Below, one piece after another: positions 61,974 to 64,000 of a DNA stretch of 64,000 nt. The notes below the pieces were generated by a model that was given only the letters and a program-made list of their open reading frames with translations, did no database searches and had not been told where the DNA came from. The position numbers and the translations under genes were made by a program. This DNA comes from Crocosphaera chwakensis CCY0110 (lineage in GTDB: Bacteria > Cyanobacteriota > Cyanobacteriia > Cyanobacteriales > Microcystaceae), in NCBI RefSeq assembly GCF_000169335.1, contig NZ_AAXW01000007.1, positions 1 to 64,000 of the forward strand. The letters run 5' to 3'. Positions within the stretch are counted from its first letter, which is position 1. Every line of letters begins with the position of its first letter.

Positions 61974-63731
61974 ATGAAAAAACTATTATTTCTGATTTTA
62001 TTTATAGTGGGTTTATGGGTAGCTTTGATGAATTTTAAAGGACTTGCTACCCAAGGAACTTATGAATCAATTATTGTTAATTTTCGTGAGGATGTTTCGA
62101 CCACAACCCTAAGTGAACAAATAGAAGCGATCGCCACTAACTATGATAAAACCTTGAGTCTTAATAGTATATATGCGATCGACGAACATATTTACACCGT
62201 TTCAGGGGATAAACAATTTATCGACAACCTGAAACACTCTCCCTTAAAAAAATACGTCGATTACATCGAACCCAACTATATTTATAATGCCCTAGAAAGT
62301 CCCAATGATCCTGACTATAGTAAACAATGGAATTTGCACAATATCCATGTAGAAAGGGCCTGGGAAGAAACCAAAGGAGAAGGCATTACTGTAGCGGTTA
62401 TCGATACAGGAGTCAGTCGAGTTCCCGACTTACGCCAGACGGAGTTTGTGGCAGGGTATGACTTCGTAAACGATCGCAATGATGCCTCTGATGATAATGG
62501 CCACGGAACCCACGTTGCCGGAACCATTGCCCAATCTACCAACAATAATTATGGCGTTGCTGGTATTGCATATCAAGCCAAAATTATGCCCTTAAAAGTG
62601 CTTTCAGGCCAGGGAGGGGGAAGTGTTTCCGATATTGCTGATGCCATTCGTTTCGCTGCTGATAACGGGGCTGATATTATCAACATGAGTTTAGGGGGAG
62701 GCGGAGAAAGTCAGGTAATGAAAGATGCCATTGACTACGCCTATGATAAGGGTGTTGTCATTATTGCTGCAGCCGGCAACAGTAATCAAAATGCAGCCTC
62801 TTACCCTGCTAGATATCCCAAAGTTATTAGTGTTTCAGCCCTTGATGCAACTGGGAAAAAAGCTGGCTATTCTAACTATGGCGCAGGGGTTGACATTTCT
62901 GCCCCTGGCGGTAGCGAAAGCGGTAAAATTCTCCAAGAAACCATCGATCCCACCACAGGAGAAGCTGTGTTTTCTGGGTTCCAGGGAACCAGCATGGCTG
63001 CCCCTCATGTAGCCGGCGTTGCTGCTTTAGTTAAAGCGTCTGGTATCAAAAAACCTGACGAAATTTTGGCGGTTTTAACCCAATCTTCCCGTAAAGTTGA
63101 AGACGATACTTTTAACTATTATGGTGCTGGTCAATTAGACGCTGGAGAAGCAGTTAAACTGGCGTTAAAAGGGCAAATTACCTTTAGAGACTTTTTCAGG
63201 TGGTTACGGGATAGTGGCTACTTAAACCCCCGTTTTTGGATAGATGGCGGTATGGTTGCGTTGTTGCCAAAACTGTTAATGGTGTTGGGATCGTATCTCT
63301 TAGCCTTTTTATTACGCAACTATTTCCCTTTCAGTTTCACCAGTCCTTTTAACTGGGGTTTATTGTTAGGGAGTTCTGGTTTATTTTTCTTACAAGGGAT
63401 CTATATCTTTGACTTACCGCAATGGCCGTTTCGAGTCATGGGGAGTTCTATCCCAGAATTAGCCAATTCTGTTCAAGGAACCGCTTCTTTAAATCCCTTT
63501 TTAGCCAGCGTGTTAGTTCCCTTTGTCTTAATTGCCATTTTGTTAGGTCATCGTAGCTGGAAATGGTTTGCGATCGGTACCAGTTTGGGGGTAGCAGGCT
63601 GTTTAACGGTTCATGCTATTATGTCCCCTGCAGTGTGGGCAATGCCCTCTCTAGACGTTTCTAGGGCTTTTCTAGGGTTTAATGCCTTTTGTTGTGTTGC
63701 CTTAGCTTGTTTAGCCAGTAAGAGGTCTTAG
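61974..63731 (+). CDS. Membrane-anchored S8 serine peptidase (subtilisin-like)
   Basis: A 585-residue protease. It has a signal helix (2-20), a propeptide-like region (SIIVNFREDVSTTTLSEQIE) and the subtilisin domain with the triad Asp in TVAVIDTGVS, His in NGHGTHVAGTIAQ and Ser in GTSMAAPHVAGVAALV, plus the oxyanion Asn in AAAGNSNQNA. A C-terminal region holds four or five hydrophobic helices (from about 425). It is expected to sit in a membrane with the protease outside. A strong terminator follows. Confidence 0.92.
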   Translation: MKKLLFLILFIVGLWVALMNFKGLATQGTYESIIVNFREDVSTTTLSEQIEAIATNYDKTLSLNSIYAIDEHIYTVSGDKQFIDNLKHSPLKKYVDYIEPNYIYNALESPNDPDYSKQWNLHNIHVERAWEETKGEGITVAVIDTGVSRVPDLRQTEFVAGYDFVNDRNDASDDNGHGTHVAGTIAQSTNNNYGVAGIAYQAKIMPLKVLSGQGGGSVSDIADAIRFAADNGADIINMSLGGGGESQVMKDAIDYAYDKGVVIIAAAGNSNQNAASYPARYPKVISVSALDATGKKAGYSNYGAGVDISAPGGSESGKILQETIDPTTGEAVFSGFQGTSMAAPHVAGVAALVKASGIKKPDEILAVLTQSSRKVEDDTFNYYGAGQLDAGEAVKLALKGQITFRDFFRWLRDSGYLNPRFWIDGGMVALLPKLLMVLGSYLLAFLLRNYFPFSFTSPFNWGLLLGSSGLFFLQGIYIFDLPQWPFRVMGSSIPELANSVQGTASLNPFLASVLVPFVLIAILLGHRSWKWFAIGTSLGVAGCLTVHAIMSPAVWAMPSLDVSRAFLGFNAFCCVALACLASKRS

Positions 63732-63747
63732 AAAAGTGAGTTAGGAG

Positions 63748-63778
63748 TTCGGAGTAAATTATTACTCCGAATTTCCTT
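63748..63778 (+). terminator. Terminator of the S8 peptidase gene
   Basis: Perfect 10-bp arms TTCGGAGTAA and TTACTCCGAA with a 4-base loop (63748-63771), followed by TTTCCTTT. It starts 17 bases after the stop. Confidence 0.85.
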
Positions 63779-63872
63779 TCGTAACCTCAGACAAAGTTAA
63801 CCTGAGCTTGAGATAAGCTCGAAATTTGATTAAACTCCAAAAATAATTTATTAGGCTATGTCGAAGAAATAG

Positions 63873-64000
63873 AAGATTCAAGAGTCCAAAAAATCCAAAA
63901 ACATCTACTCTAAAGATAGATTAGCCATCACTATATTGGCAGTGTTTGAAGCATTGAAAATAAACTTCACTGGATTCTTGATGTCACTTTTTTTATTTTC
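63873..64000 (+). other. Open frame running off the window edge
   Basis: From base 63873 the + strand reads without stop to the end (YSKDRLAITILAVFEALKIN, then FTGFLMSLFLF). The same frame has an ATG at 63858 but a TAG five codons later. It could be the start of a decayed or recoded gene, or chance. I recognise no family. Confidence 0.25.

Noticed and set aside
63804..63820. GAGCTT/AAGCTC hairpin after the S8 gene terminator
   Set aside because: Six-base stem with no T tract, and a strong terminator already precedes it.

Overview
The window looks like a chromosome segment of a unicellular, AT-rich cyanobacterium of the Crocosphaera/Cyanothece kind. The evidence is frequent HIP1 octamers (GCGATCGC), a CP12 gene, a ChlH-type magnesium chelatase subunit, two ClpC chaperones, a CHAT/TPR protein, a PEP-CTERM relic and many Uma2 and toxin-antitoxin genes. 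The genus is inferred; no rRNA or tRNA gene is visible.

Layout. 1-6.8 kb: sugar-nucleotide and glycosyltransferase genes (rfbB, two GT4 genes), one GT4 gene cut by a 1,688-bp insertion sequence with a 7-bp target duplication. 6.8-12.5 kb: a BchH/ChlH-type magnesium chelatase H subunit, a relic of a second copy of its 3' end, an AbrB/PIN pair, a BrnT/BrnA pair and a TPR relic. 12.6-27.1 kb: mainly housekeeping genes (clpC, hisG, uvrA, a methyltransferase, an RseP-like protease, cp12, ilvN) plus a CHAT protease-like protein and a GNAT acetyltransferase.

27.3-39.7 kb is the most striking part. A gene for a BchE-type (oxygen-independent) Mg-protoporphyrin ester cyclase is split in two by a ~10.87-kb element. 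The element encodes three consecutive tyrosine recombinases, a DUF6262/TnpC-like protein and a DnaB-like helicase in one tight operon (a Tn554-type layout), plus a cargo pair: a TerB-dynamin-like GTPase and a divergent membrane/coiled-coil protein. The two ends carry imperfect inverted repeats. Joining the flanks at the shared AAT triplet restores a 503-codon bchE in frame. This resembles the heterocyst nifD/fdxN/hupL excision elements, but in a chlorophyll gene that is useful only when oxygen is low.

39.7-45.2 kb: a GH13 branching-enzyme-like gene directly upstream of bchE (same operon), a pentapeptide-repeat membrane protein and a second clpC that lacks the middle UVR/coil segment. 45.3-55.4 kb: a MoxR-DUF58-DUF4381-BatA-BatB/C-BatD (aerotolerance-like) cluster, broken up by a YefM/YoeB pair, an Uma2 gene, a PEP-CTERM relic, a foreign-looking DUF4238 gene and a small HTH gene. 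55.5-64 kb: a FAD-linked oxidase, a DUF2231-like membrane protein, a double CAP-domain lipoprotein, queE, an ABC-class ATPase and a membrane-anchored subtilisin.

Overall this is a stable metabolic core with repeated small insertions: four toxin-antitoxin loci, three Uma2 genes plus a relic, one IS plus a relic, and one large integrative element. Several of these interrupt or abut recognisable operons.
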